Assembly (NCBI GenBank): GCA_002256395.1
Contig: NKJG01000001.1
Coordinates: 62,001-126,000 of the forward strand
From: Bacteroidetes bacterium B1(2017)
GTDB lineage: Bacteria > Bacteroidota > Bacteroidia > UKL13-3
Reading direction: 5' to 3'
Length of the DNA stretch: 64,000 nucleotides
Part shown: positions 1 to 9,356 of the stretch, piece by piece
Numbering within the stretch: position 1 is the stretch's first letter
How the letters are laid out: each line of letters begins with the position of its first letter
Notes under the pieces: model-generated
The model's database searches: none
What the model saw: only the letters and a program-made list of their open reading frames with translations
What the model was told of the DNA's origin: nothing
Program-made: the position numbers and the translations under genes

Positions 1-1170
1 TACTTTCTCAAGTCTATGACCTTCACTACCTACTAAACAATAGAATTGATCCATATTTTGCAAATCATCAAACACCCTAGCATTTTTTGAACTTGCATGA
101 ATAAGGCAAAGGTCATCATTAAAGGTCTTCACAAATTCATTTATGGCGTCCTTATGCAGTGTTACACTTGATCCACCACCAATCATTAATACATTTTTAT
201 GCTGAACTTTTGGTTTAAAAGTTTCTAGTTCCTCGTTGTCTTTTTTGCCATCTTTCTGGTTTTGTAAAGCACGAATAATTGAATTAAATGAATAGTAACG
301 TTTTCCAACCCATTCCATCACATCTTTTTGTGGCAATGAGTTTGCCCCCGAGACCATATAAGGTAAATTGGTTCCCCAACCATAATCCTTTTGCAAGTTT
401 TCAAACTGATCTACTACTTCCGTTAAAGCATTAAAATTTACATCCAAACCATATTTGGCATTTAAAGCAGTTAACAATAATTCAGTTTTCAAATTGCCTG
501 CACCTCTTCCCATGCCGGTTACGGTAGCATCAATCATATCTGCACCGCACTCCATGGCTGTTATAGAGTTAATTAAAGCCAATTCCATATTATTATGGCC
601 ATGAAAACCAATCTTAGCATTAGTTTTTGATCGAACCAAATCAAAGGTTTCTTTTACATCTGATGGATAAACACCACCATATGAATCCACCATATAGAAG
701 TAGTCGGCAAGGCCATCTACTTCATTTATTTTGTTTAAAAACTCAGGTTGATACTTCCATTTTGACATATACATCACATTAAACCCGGTTTCAAATCCAA
801 GTTTCTTGACCTCTTCCGCTAGCAATAAGGCTCTTTCAAAATTCTTTGGATCAATTGCCATTCTAACCATATCAATAAGTCCAACACATGGCCCTAATAA
901 ATTGGCTACATCCTTTGGCTTGATGTCTTTTTCATTTAAGATTATCACCAATTTTGATTTCGAACGTTGTTTTACATTTTCCAATAATGAAATCGGACAA
1001 TAAAAATAAGCTCCCAAATATTCATTTAAAGGAATACTGCGGTAACCTACTTCCAGATATTCTACTGGCAAGTGATTAAACGCGTTAAAATAAGAATCGG
1101 TTATTTCCTTACTAAAATCCCAGTTGGTATAATAACCACCATCGCGTAATGTACAATCAAGAATTTTCAT
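1..1170 (-). CDS. DRE-TIM aldolase with C-terminal Rossmann-like domain (partial, runs off left edge)
   Basis: The frame is open from an ATG at 1170 to the window edge, giving 390 visible codons with no stop. The N-terminus LDCTLRDGGYYTNWDF is the signature of the HMGL-like (DRE-TIM) metallolyase family, which includes 4-hydroxy-2-oxovalerate aldolase. The metal-binding HGHNN motif lies at residues 190-194. After about residue 300 the sequence changes to a Rossmann-like segment (VLMIGGGSSVTLHKDAINEF), so this is an aldolase fused to a second domain rather than a lone aldolase. It starts 1 base after the stop of the upstream sugar epimerase, in the same operon as neuB and neuC. I infer a role in making or modifying an acidic sugar for the surface glycan. 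The substrate is unknown. The family call is secure, the reaction is not. Confidence 0.85.
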   Translation of the reverse strand, partial: MKILDCTLRDGGYYTNWDFSKEITDSYFNAFNHLPVEYLEVGYRSIPLNEYLGAYFYCPISLLENVKQRSKSKLVIILNEKDIKPKDVANLLGPCVGLIDMVRMAIDPKNFERALLLAEEVKKLGFETGFNVMYMSKWKYQPEFLNKINEVDGLADYFYMVDSYGGVYPSDVKETFDLVRSKTNAKIGFHGHNNMELALINSITAMECGADMIDATVTGMGRGAGNLKTELLLTALNAKYGLDVNFNALTEVVDQFENLQKDYGWGTNLPYMVSGANSLPQKDVMEWVGKRYYSFNSIIRALQNQKDGKKDNEELETFKPKVQHKNVLMIGGGSSVTLHKDAINEFVKTFNDDLCLIHASSKNARVFDDLQNMDQFYCLVGSEGHRLEKV

Positions 1171-1171
1171 A

Positions 1172-2095
1172 TTATTGTTTTTTGGCCCAAGCAATCATAG
1201 CAGACATGCCTTGAGCAAATGATATTTTACTTTTAATTCCGAAAACTTTTTCAAAATGACGAGAATCTCCAACAACTCCAAACTGATCGCCCGGAGTACC
1301 ATCAACAAACGTTACCTCCGCCGGTTCTTCAAGGTTATTATTTATCACCTCCAAAATTTCTGCCACATGAACCTTCTCTCCCCTGCAAACATTATAAATT
1401 CCAGAGGGAATAGATTCATCCTCAGCTTTTCTAAAAGCTGCCACAACCTCACTTACATGGATGAAATCCCTAAATCTATCAGCGGAACCTTTCACCAGTA
1501 TTTTACCTGTCTTTAGAGCCTGGGCCAAATAAATACTTGCCATTCCTTGCCTCAGGTTATTTAAATTTTGACCTTCACCGTATACATTGAATAACCTTAA
1601 TGCAACTGTTTTTATACCAAATTGCCTATATATTCTAAGGTAATGCTCACTTGCCAATTTCCCAACTGCATAAAATGATTTGGGTTGGGTTTCCATTTCT
1701 TCATTTACAGGAAGTGATAATGGATCACCATATACTGACATAGAGGAGGCATAAATAAATTTTTCGCAACCAGTTTCAATTGCAAATTTCATGAGGGTAA
1801 GCGTAGATTGTACGTTTGCCTGCATGTCTAAAACAGGATTATCATAACTAATTTCACCTGAGCTTTGTCCGGCGATATGAAAAATTGCATCAAACTTGAA
1901 CCCTAAAAGTGGTTGCAAAACCTTTTCATCTTCACAAAACCCCTCAATAAATTGAGCTTCTTTCGGCACATTTTCCCTATACCCTGTACTTAAATTATCT
2001 ATAACAACCACAGAATTACCATCTGCAATTAAACTTTTGCACAATACCGATCCAATAAAACCGGCACCTCCTGTTACTAAATAGTTATTTGCCAT
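1172..2095 (-). CDS. NAD-dependent sugar epimerase/dehydratase
   Basis: This 307-residue short-chain dehydrogenase of the extended type has the N-terminal nucleotide-binding motif GGAGFIG (residues 9-15) and the catalytic Tyr-x3-Lys (YAVGK) with a preceding serine stretch (YASSMSVYG). The length is normal for nucleotide-sugar epimerases or dehydratases. The start codon abuts the stop of neuC (no gap) and the stop lies 1 base before the aldolase start, so translation is probably coupled. Family members act on NDP-hexoses in the cytoplasm. The exact substrate cannot be read from sequence. Its place between NeuC and the aldolase suggests it serves the same sugar pathway. Confidence 0.88.
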   Translation of the reverse strand: MANNYLVTGGAGFIGSVLCKSLIADGNSVVVIDNLSTGYRENVPKEAQFIEGFCEDEKVLQPLLGFKFDAIFHIAGQSSGEISYDNPVLDMQANVQSTLTLMKFAIETGCEKFIYASSMSVYGDPLSLPVNEEMETQPKSFYAVGKLASEHYLRIYRQFGIKTVALRLFNVYGEGQNLNNLRQGMASIYLAQALKTGKILVKGSADRFRDFIHVSEVVAAFRKAEDESIPSGIYNVCRGEKVHVAEILEVINNNLEEPAEVTFVDGTPGDQFGVVGDSRHFEKVFGIKSKISFAQGMSAMIAWAKKQ

Positions 2096-3250
2096 TTAAT
2101 ATGTTATGGTTTTGTGAAAACGCAATGGAATTGTAGCCAATACATCGGCTATTTTTTCACCAGCTTTAGAGTCACCGTATAAATGATCAGAAGGATAATG
2201 TCCATGGTCAACCTGGTTCTGAATACAATTTAGAATTTGGTTTTTATCATATTCACAATCCACTACATTATTTCCTCTTTCACGTCTGTTTTGTCTGCTT
2301 CCAATGTTTACAACAGGAACACCTAGGTAGGCACATTCACGAATTCCAACACTTGAATTTCCAATTAGGCAGGCCGACTGTTTTAATATGCGAAGAAAAT
2401 CTGTCGGCTCCATATTCTTAAAAAAGTGAATATAGGTAGGGTTATATTTTTCTCTAAATGCCCTTATTCCGGAAGATGTCCCATCTGCCCCAGCATCTAC
2501 ATTTGGCCAAAACCACAAAGTAGGCATTTTTAATTCCTGAATTGCCTCTAAGGTTTCAGCAATCTGTTTTCTGGATTCTGAATATTCAGTCGTAACAGGG
2601 TGCTGCATTACTACTAAGTACTTCTGTGTCAAATCAATATGAGTCCCAACACCACCATATTTTTGAAAGGGCTCAAAATTCAATCCTGGGTCCATAATAA
2701 TTTCATGAGCCAAATCAATTGAAGGGCATCCAGTGTTAATTACATAGTCAGCATCCTCTCCTAATTTAATAACCCTTTCCTTTGCACCTTCTGAAGCAAC
2801 AAGGTGTATGTCGGCCAATTTTGTGACAGCATGACGTACCTTTTCATCTATATTACCGGTTACCTCGCCTCCCTGAATATGGGCTAAAGGAATATTTTGA
2901 TAGGAAGCTGCGATAGCGGTAGCAATTGTTTCATAACGGTCAGCAACTGAGATTACCACATCTGGTTTTAAATTGTAAAAGATATTTGCCAGTTCCATTA
3001 CACCTAAACCAGTAGTTTTGGCCATGGAAGTAGGATTTTCACCTTCCAAAACCATAAATACTTTTTCATCAATTTTAAACCCGTCTTTTTCGATGTATTG
3101 AACAGCATTTCCATATCTATCTAAAAGGGCAGAGCCTGCCACAACCAATTGCAATTCAAGATCTGGATGATTCTGAATTGCTTTCAATGCAGTTTTTATC
3201 CTACTGTAACTTGGCCTTGCAGTAATAACGGTACAAATTTTTCTTTTCAT
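2096..3250 (-). CDS. neuC: UDP-GlcNAc 2-epimerase, hydrolysing (NeuC type)
   Basis: A 384-residue protein matching the hydrolysing UDP-HexNAc 2-epimerase family, which releases ManNAc (or a bacillosamine-derived analogue) for nonulosonic acid synthesis. Visible family features are the N-terminal RPSYSRIK, the block DRYETIATAIAA followed by IPLAHIQGGE and IDEKVRHAVTKLADIH, and the C-terminal IGNSSVGIREC region that binds UDP. The length is typical. It sits 4 bases after neuB, the enzyme that would use its product. It could be the LegG/PseG-like branch acting on a diamino sugar instead of GlcNAc, and sequence alone does not separate these. Confidence 0.92.
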   Translation of the reverse strand: MKRKICTVITARPSYSRIKTALKAIQNHPDLELQLVVAGSALLDRYGNAVQYIEKDGFKIDEKVFMVLEGENPTSMAKTTGLGVMELANIFYNLKPDVVISVADRYETIATAIAASYQNIPLAHIQGGEVTGNIDEKVRHAVTKLADIHLVASEGAKERVIKLGEDADYVINTGCPSIDLAHEIIMDPGLNFEPFQKYGGVGTHIDLTQKYLVVMQHPVTTEYSESRKQIAETLEAIQELKMPTLWFWPNVDAGADGTSSGIRAFREKYNPTYIHFFKNMEPTDFLRILKQSACLIGNSSVGIRECAYLGVPVVNIGSRQNRRERGNNVVDCEYDKNQILNCIQNQVDHGHYPSDHLYGDSKAGEKIADVLATIPLRFHKTITY

Positions 3251-3254
3251 GAAT

Positions 3255-4250
3255 TTATTGAATATCGTCGATTGTTAGAAAATCCCATGCCTTAATATCT
3301 TTAACCAAAGTTTTTCCGATCACATTCAAATAATCAGAAGCAGGAATACCTGCATTAGCAGGTTTTTTCGCTTCGAGGTATTTGAGATCTAATTGCACAC
3401 CCTTACTTAAATCGCAATTTACGGAAAGGGTTTTTTCAAACATGGCCTTTAAAGGAATGAATTTTTCATTGTCGTTTTTAATAATAGGATTATTCAAAGC
3501 AGTGCCAATTAGGCCAACTCCCTTGCAAAGTTGTGAAATTTGATCAACAGTAAGTGAAGCTTTGGTATCTGGACCAAACATGCGTTTATCAAATACAGCA
3601 TGGAATTCCAGAATTTCAGCACCCATGGAAGCGGCCGCGAGACAGGCAAAAATATCACCTGAATGATCCGAAAAACCAATTGGTACCTTATAACGATTCT
3701 TTAATTCGGAAATAACATTTAATCCCCAATTTTCAGCTGTAGTTGGATATGCAGTTGTACATTGAAGTATACTATATTTTACCCCATGCCTATTAAGCAA
3801 ATCAACAGCCTGATCCAATTCAAACCAATTACTCATACCAGAAGAAAGAATAACCTCTTTTCCTGTTTTAGCAATCCTTTCTAGCATTAGTAGATTGGTA
3901 ACTTCACCTGATCCGATTTTATACTTTTGAATTCCTATGGATTCAAGTAAATCAACTGCAGTAATAGAAAACGGAGAAGAGATGAAATCTAATTCTACTT
4001 CCTTGCAATGAGACTTAATTCCATCCCATTGCTCAGGCGTAAACTCCATTCGTTTCCAATAATCGAAACGTGTATTGTCTTCATAGCTAAATTTTACCCG
4101 AAAGGGTTCAAGATGACTGCTTTCTGCTTGGGCAATATGAGTTTGGAACTTTATGGCATGTACCCCTGTTTCTTTTAAAGCATCAATATAGGAATGAAGA
4201 ATACCTAAACTACCTTCATGGGCCTGGCCAATTTCTGCGATGCAATACAT
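3255..4250 (-). CDS. neuB: N-acetylneuraminate/nonulosonate synthase (NeuB family)
   Basis: A 331-residue protein with the NeuB TIM-barrel at about residues 1-245 (AEIGQAHEGSL at the N-terminus, then KFQTHIA, SSPFS, KIGSGE, LSSGMS and GFSDHSGD). The C-terminal part is SAF/antifreeze-like (KGVQLDLKYLEAKKPANAG and later VIGKTLVKD). The family condenses ManNAc or an analogue with phosphoenolpyruvate to give a nine-carbon sugar acid. The start codon overlaps the stop of the upstream glycosyltransferase by 1 base (TAATG), and neuC follows 4 bases downstream. Whether the product is Neu5Ac, legionaminic acid or another nonulosonic acid is open. No CMP-sugar synthetase is visible in the window. Confidence 0.93.
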   Translation of the reverse strand: MYCIAEIGQAHEGSLGILHSYIDALKETGVHAIKFQTHIAQAESSHLEPFRVKFSYEDNTRFDYWKRMEFTPEQWDGIKSHCKEVELDFISSPFSITAVDLLESIGIQKYKIGSGEVTNLLMLERIAKTGKEVILSSGMSNWFELDQAVDLLNRHGVKYSILQCTTAYPTTAENWGLNVISELKNRYKVPIGFSDHSGDIFACLAAASMGAEILEFHAVFDKRMFGPDTKASLTVDQISQLCKGVGLIGTALNNPIIKNDNEKFIPLKAMFEKTLSVNCDLSKGVQLDLKYLEAKKPANAGIPASDYLNVIGKTLVKDIKAWDFLTIDDIQ

Positions 4251-5449
4251 TAAACTATTTTATTAATTAAATTATGAATAGTAACATCCACAGAGTATAT
4301 GTTTTCATAAGCAGCATAAGAATTTCGCCTCATTTTATTCAGCATCTCTCTGTCTTTATATACCTCTTCAATTCTTTTTACAAATTCTTCAGGATTTTCA
4401 GCAATAAAAATATTGTCACCATCTTTTAACTCAGGCATCCCAAAGGTATTTGCTTTGTGAGCCAACATACAGGCTCCATAGGCCATTCCTTCCACAATAC
4501 GTGTTCTAAAACCTAAAGTTATATTATTGGGGATCATGAAAATATGATGTGACAATAAGGCTTCCTTTAGTGGTTTAAATCCCTTGAATACAAATACATC
4601 ACCAACCTCTTTTAACCCTGCTTTTAGTGAGGAACCAAATGCATTTTCATTGTAATGTCCAAAATAATTTACTTCAAAATTACTTCCCATAACTTTCTTC
4701 AATTCAGGAATAATTTTATGAATTAACAGTTCAAGTCCTCGAATTGAAATAACCCCATCTACATTTCCTGCCAACATTATTCTCAATTTTCCTTCCGGTG
4801 CCACCTCGTTAAATTCACTACCGGGTATTTTAATAAATTGAGGCAAGTAAGAAACAGATGCCCCTTTACTTTTTAACCATTCACCATGATGGTTTGCATG
4901 GCTAATATTAAGTTGGAATTTATTTAACAGCTCCACCTCGGCCTTTATGGCTCTATAGTATTCAAAAAACGACTTTCTTAAATTATAAATTTTGGAAAGG
5001 AAAGATTTGTTCTTTCTTAGATAATTTAATGCTCGCTCTTTAACAGCAATATGTCTCAAATCACAAGTTAAGCTAATTTTATACGCTCTTGTATTTGCTT
5101 TGGCAACTAATGCTACAGCAGACCAATCATAACAAAAAACAAAATCAGGCTGAAAACTTTGAATCAACTTTTGGAATTCCTGCTGGTAATTTCCTTCGCC
5201 AAAGCTTCCAGAATTCAAATTTGGATTCTTCTTTAAAATATCCAAATGAATACCATAATCCTTTAACTCATCATTTATTTCCTTAGGGGAAGCATTTACG
5301 GTTTCTTCATATGTTACTGCTCGTAACTCAGCTCCTAATTCCATTAGCTTTAAACACAGACCTATGGTTGCTAGGGTTGAACCATTTAGCTTAAAAGACG
5401 GGATTGTTTCACCTGTAACATATATAATTTTTTTACCTGAAAAATTCAT
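4250..5449 (-). CDS. GT-B glycosyltransferase (GT4-like)
   Basis: A 399-residue protein with the GT-B layout. The N-terminal half begins IIYVTGETIPS with a following gene-family-typical NGSTLATIGLCLKL helix. The C-terminal half carries the donor-binding region RIVEGMAYGACMLAHK and GMPELKDGDNIFIAENPEEF, as in family 4 enzymes. It is cytoplasmic with no membrane segment. It overlaps neuB by 1 base and follows the paratose-epimerase-like gene by 11 bases. It probably adds one sugar to the repeat unit. Donor and acceptor are not predictable. Confidence 0.82.
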   Translation of the reverse strand: MNFSGKKIIYVTGETIPSFKLNGSTLATIGLCLKLMELGAELRAVTYEETVNASPKEINDELKDYGIHLDILKKNPNLNSGSFGEGNYQQEFQKLIQSFQPDFVFCYDWSAVALVAKANTRAYKISLTCDLRHIAVKERALNYLRKNKSFLSKIYNLRKSFFEYYRAIKAEVELLNKFQLNISHANHHGEWLKSKGASVSYLPQFIKIPGSEFNEVAPEGKLRIMLAGNVDGVISIRGLELLIHKIIPELKKVMGSNFEVNYFGHYNENAFGSSLKAGLKEVGDVFVFKGFKPLKEALLSHHIFMIPNNITLGFRTRIVEGMAYGACMLAHKANTFGMPELKDGDNIFIAENPEEFVKRIEEVYKDREMLNKMRRNSYAAYENIYSVDVTIHNLINKIV

Positions 5450-5460
5450 ATAAGACTTGT

Positions 5461-6522
5461 TTAGATACGTTGAAGCATTTTATCGTGCATTTCAACCAAT
5501 GTTTGTTCAAGATTGAATTTCCAATCCCAGGTAGGATAATGTGATTTGAATTTATTAACATCACTTATATACCATATGTGATCTCCAATTCTATTTGTTT
5601 CCATATAGCTATAATTCATTTTGTTGCCGCTGACTTTTTCGCACCATTCAATTGCTTCTAGCATCGAACAATTAGCATGTCTGCCACCACCTGCATTGTA
5701 GACCTCGCCAGGCCTTGGTGCAGTATAAAAATGCCAAAACATATTAACAAGATCAGAACTATGAATATTATCTCTAACTTGTTTACCCTTATATCCAAAA
5801 ATGGTATAATGGTTTTTGGTAATAGCACATTTCATTAGGTATGCCAAAAAACCGTGTAATTGAGCGCCACTGTGATTTGGTCCAGTTAAACAACCTCCAC
5901 GAAACACACCCGTTTTCATTCCAAAATACTTACCATATTCCTGCACCATTACATCTGCGGCAACTTTACTCGCCCCAAAAACACTATGTTTGGTTTGGTC
6001 AATGCTCATTGCCTCATCAATTCCATACTTAAAATACTCGTGATCTTCAGCAATTTCCCATCTCTTTTCCAATTCAATTAAGGGTAACCTATTTGGTGTA
6101 TCTCCATAAACCTTATTTGTGGAGGTAAAAATAAAAACCGCATCAGGGCAATGTAAGCGAGTAAGTTCAAGAAGATTGAGGGTACCTAAAGCATTAACGC
6201 CAAAATCGGTTATTGGCTCTTTTGCAGCCCAATCGTGACTAGGTTGTGCAGCAGCATGAACAATAAGAGAAATATCTTTACCATATTCTGCAAATATTTT
6301 TTCAAGGGCATTATATTCCCTAATGTCTGCATCATAGGCTTTAAAGTTTTCAAATTTTTCTTCGAGCCTCGATTTGTTCCAAATGGTTGAACCATCGGCA
6401 CCAAAGAAATAGGAACGCATATTATTATCAACTCCTATTACCTTATCAAACTTGGTAGCGAATAATTCAACTGATTCACCTCCAATGAGGCCACTACTTC
6501 CTGTAACTAAAGCTATTTTCAT
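5461..6522 (-). CDS. NAD-dependent epimerase resembling CDP-paratose 2-epimerase
   Basis: This 353-residue extended SDR has [10 protein letters not shown] at the nucleotide-binding loop, [15 protein letters not shown] and [11 protein letters not shown] after it, and the catalytic region [12 protein letters not shown]. The combination of the NNMR block, AAQPSHDWA and STNKVYGD is characteristic of CDP-paratose 2-epimerase (RfbE, which makes CDP-tyvelose) and its close relatives. The catalytic tyrosine and lysine sit further on in [14 protein letters not shown] context. No CDP-glucose pathway genes (RfbF/G/S) are in view, so the natural substrate may differ. It overlaps the upstream gene by 4 bases (ATGA). 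Confidence 0.82.
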   Translation of the reverse strand: MKIALVTGSSGLIGGESVELFATKFDKVIGVDNNMRSYFFGADGSTIWNKSRLEEKFENFKAYDADIREYNALEKIFAEYGKDISLIVHAAAQPSHDWAAKEPITDFGVNALGTLNLLELTRLHCPDAVFIFTSTNKVYGDTPNRLPLIELEKRWEIAEDHEYFKYGIDEAMSIDQTKHSVFGASKVAADVMVQEYGKYFGMKTGVFRGGCLTGPNHSGAQLHGFLAYLMKCAITKNHYTIFGYKGKQVRDNIHSSDLVNMFWHFYTAPRPGEVYNAGGGRHANCSMLEAIEWCEKVSGNKMNYSYMETNRIGDHIWYISDVNKFKSHYPTWDWKFNLEQTLVEMHDKMLQRI

Positions 6523-8189
6523 AAAATATTTATTAAATCTGGTGTTTTTTCTTCATCCATCCATGCACTCCAGAGTTGAATGCTTTTTTTTGTTTTAAAA
6601 TCTTCAAGAGAGGATGCTGTAATGGATATATTGTTGTGCACACTGCTGTCTGCCTCATGTAATTTTAAAAGTGACATGGGTGCAACATCTTCAAACATTA
6701 CTTGCTTGCCAACGATTGCATAATAATAATGTTTCAGCGCCAATGCTTTTTGCGAATCACTGAGTGCCGGAATCTGGTGAATATTTTTCAATTGTTCAAA
6801 ATATTCCTCCCGGCTTTGCGGCTCAATAGTAAAACCAAACCCTTCATATCTGCCGGTTCCGGCTAAAATTGCATTGATTCCAAACATTGGATACTCAAAA
6901 CCAACAGAACCATTAACAGTTAATGCGAAATCAATCACATTAAATAAACTTTGACTATTTATATCTGTATCCGGCATCATCATAACCACATGCTTTTCAA
7001 AAGGCATAAGGCTGGCTAACAAACGCTCCTCTGAAGTTGTTTTGATGGATTCCCTTTGTAGTTTAAATGCATTATAAGGGTGAACTTTTACGATCCAATT
7101 AATGTGTGGGCAGTTTTTATTGACAAATTCAACTGTTTGAAATAACCAATCTTCATAATCAGTAAACAAACACTTACCATAGAAAAAGGTAGCATCCCAT
7201 GCAACATGAGAGAATATAACGGCCGTCTTTTTATTGGGATCAAGGCCCAATTGCTTTTGAACTTCTTCCTTTGACTTAATTACTTTACCGCTTTGCAACC
7301 TCCTTGTATCTTCATCACTAATTGGATTATACCTTCCGCTGATTTCCTTATCCACAGCTTTTTTCATTTGATCGGTTAGGGGTACTTGTTTTAAATTCTC
7401 CCAGGTGCTTTCAGACAGTGAAAAATAGTGTCGTGATTTCGTATGTTTCGTATGGCGTTTAAAAATCCAAGAGCTTTTTTTCTGCCCAAATTCAACCACC
7501 ACACTATCAACACCTTGTTCAAGACCTACCTCAAAAATACCGCCATTTGGCACGTATCCAGAATCTCGGATGAGTTGTTTTTTTATCGGATACTCGTCAA
7601 ATAATTTTTCAGAAACCAAAACACTAAAAACAGCCTCCTCCAAAAAATGTAAGAACATTTCTCTAGTAATAGTATCTGTCAAAATTAATCTGCCCTCAAT
7701 CCGTTTTCTGCAAGTCATACTTAAGGCATGCTTTCCCACATCTACGCCGTGGTAATTCATTTCAATAGCTGCTTCTATTGTGAGGTCGGCTGGTAATATG
7801 GATTTAATAATGCCCTCAATAGTATTTCTTACTGCTATATGCTTAGTACAGTATTCATCCCAAAGTATTACAGTGTCTACTCCAAATAATTTAAAGACCT
7901 TTCTTGCATAATGGTTTCCACTAACTGTAATTGCCATGGATTGATAACCTCTAAGCTCCATAGCTTTGCAAGTTATTGCATGAAACTTAACAAAGAAAGG
8001 TAGATTACTAAAACTAATTACTGCATAATAGCCCTTTGACTTCGAATAAATTTTCTGTGAAGCCCAGGTCGAACTGGTATTTGAAAGTTCCTTAAAATCC
8101 TGATCTAAATCCTGCTTTTTTTTCCGGTATGCAGCATCTGTCATATACCTTTGAAAAAGCTTTATTTTTTTATACAACCAAACTCTCAT
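6519..8189 (-). CDS. Putative capsule-type polysaccharide biosynthesis transferase
   Basis: A 556-residue cytoplasmic protein that I do not recognise with certainty. The C-terminal half looks like capsule biosynthesis transferases (KpsC/KpsS, Capsule_synth type): [13 protein letters not shown] resembles their K-H-P motif, and [20 protein letters not shown] resembles the conserved 'S-x-G-E-x-x-x-G-x-P' end region. An N-terminal basic helix precedes a Rossmann-like segment ([19 protein letters not shown]). The 4-base overlap with the next gene and the locus context support a glycan role. It could instead be a glycerol- or ribitol-phosphate type transferase. Confidence 0.65.
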   Translation of the reverse strand: MRVWLYKKIKLFQRYMTDAAYRKKKQDLDQDFKELSNTSSTWASQKIYSKSKGYYAVISFSNLPFFVKFHAITCKAMELRGYQSMAITVSGNHYARKVFKLFGVDTVILWDEYCTKHIAVRNTIEGIIKSILPADLTIEAAIEMNYHGVDVGKHALSMTCRKRIEGRLILTDTITREMFLHFLEEAVFSVLVSEKLFDEYPIKKQLIRDSGYVPNGGIFEVGLEQGVDSVVVEFGQKKSSWIFKRHTKHTKSRHYFSLSESTWENLKQVPLTDQMKKAVDKEISGRYNPISDEDTRRLQSGKVIKSKEEVQKQLGLDPNKKTAVIFSHVAWDATFFYGKCLFTDYEDWLFQTVEFVNKNCPHINWIVKVHPYNAFKLQRESIKTTSEERLLASLMPFEKHVVMMMPDTDINSQSLFNVIDFALTVNGSVGFEYPMFGINAILAGTGRYEGFGFTIEPQSREEYFEQLKNIHQIPALSDSQKALALKHYYYAIVGKQVMFEDVAPMSLLKLHEADSSVHNNISITASSLEDFKTKKSIQLWSAWMDEEKTPDLINIL

Positions 8190-8235
8190 AATATTCTTGC
8201 TTCACTTTTTTAGTACCAATTTTAGATTTAAATTA

Positions 8236-9036
8236 TTACTTTATTCTAATCAAATATCTGCTCGACTGATAATCGAATTCTGGAATGAGACCCATAGGGA
8301 CACAAATCTCATCCACTGCCTTTTTCACACCAGGCCAACGGTCAAACTCATGATATTCGTCAAATAAAATTATTGCTCCTTTATCCATTTTAGGCAAACA
8401 ATGTTTCAGTGGGATTATGGTGCTTTCATACATATCAGCATCTAAGTGCAAAAATGCAATTTTAGCTGGAATGGAATGGGTAGTTTTGTCAAAATATCCT
8501 TTAACCATTTTAATTTCAGGTAGGCCATCTTCAAAAAGAGATTTAGCACCATCCACACCCTCGTCTTGTGTAATGAAATTAGTTACATATTCAGGCCCGC
8601 CAATATGTGTCCATCCTTCAACCTTTGTTCCAACTTCCGTTACACGGGTTCCTAAATCTTCTTTTGCGGCATTCGGGAACCCTTCAAAGGAATCAAATCC
8701 ATAGATTGTTTTTTTGATTCCAAAATATTTGATAGCTGAAGCCCATGTAAAAAAAGACTTTCCATTACCGACCCCGAATTCTACTATATCCCCTTCAATA
8801 TCTTTTATTTCCTTTATTAGTGAAAACAAACCATAGGTTCGGCCAAATTCAAAGCTATAATTTACAGGGTAGTTTCTCAATAAACTTTTATATATTTTTC
8901 TTCTGATTCTAACATGTGTATCTCCTTCTTCACTCCTTATCAGATCTATTAGAATTCTTTTTGCATAATTAAATCTAGATTCAGGAGAAAGTATATTTAC
9001 TAAACGCAATAACAACCTGTATGTTAATTTTTTCAT
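8236..9036 (-). CDS. TylF/MycF-like SAM-dependent O-methyltransferase
   Basis: A 266-residue class I methyltransferase of the macrocin O-methyltransferase (TylF) type. Visible features are the SAM loop DIVEFGVGNGKSF, the acidic strand end YGFDSFEGFP that follows, and metal/catalytic residues in FLHLDADMYEST and ILFDEYHEFDRWPGVKKAVDE. Enzymes of this family methylate sugar hydroxyls. Here the likely target is a residue of the surface glycan (inference). It lies between the decayed ABC-exporter remnant (upstream) and the capsule-type gene, with a 46-base gap to the latter. Confidence 0.85.
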   Translation of the reverse strand: MKKLTYRLLLRLVNILSPESRFNYAKRILIDLIRSEEGDTHVRIRRKIYKSLLRNYPVNYSFEFGRTYGLFSLIKEIKDIEGDIVEFGVGNGKSFFTWASAIKYFGIKKTIYGFDSFEGFPNAAKEDLGTRVTEVGTKVEGWTHIGGPEYVTNFITQDEGVDGAKSLFEDGLPEIKMVKGYFDKTTHSIPAKIAFLHLDADMYESTIIPLKHCLPKMDKGAIILFDEYHEFDRWPGVKKAVDEICVPMGLIPEFDYQSSRYLIRIK

Positions 9037-9055
9037 GTTTCTATTTATTTAATTT

Positions 9056-9330
9056 TTAACCAATCCCTTGCAGGTTTGACTGCTCGGAGAAATAATAATT
9101 TAATTTAATTAGCGTATCAAAGGACCCAAACTCTAAATTTGTGCCATCATTTAAAACATAATTTATATTAGTATTTTTTAGTGTGTCAAGTTTTTGGACA
9201 ATATTAACAATGGTTGTTCTCCCATTAGTTTAATTGAAGCTCTTTTAACCAATTTATTCTGAGGAAGCAACTCATGCACTATTTGCTTCATCCATTATAA
9301 ATAAGCAAATCAGTTAGTCGAAATCTTGTA
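9056..9330 (-). pseudogene. Decayed remnant of an ABC-exporter ATPase C-terminus
   Basis: The 320-base gap between two methyltransferase genes is not empty. Read on the minus strand, it encodes degenerate ABC ATPase sequence: IMDEANSA at about 9274-9297 (Walker B, compare IMDEATSA in the neighbour), then several in-frame stops. An ungapped 54-residue tail from RTTIVNIVQKL to the stop at 9056 lines up with the last 54 residues of the intact exporter at 10317. By eye 21 of 54 positions are identical, including YxL, Ex(G)xF, TLI and the LQG end. A short stretch upstream (MYKI, near 9330) also recalls IYKNPQ after a frame change. The start, membrane domain and Walker A are absent. I infer an old second exporter, mostly deleted. 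Confidence 0.8.
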
Positions 9331-9356
9331 CATTTTATTTAGTTAAATTTATTTAC

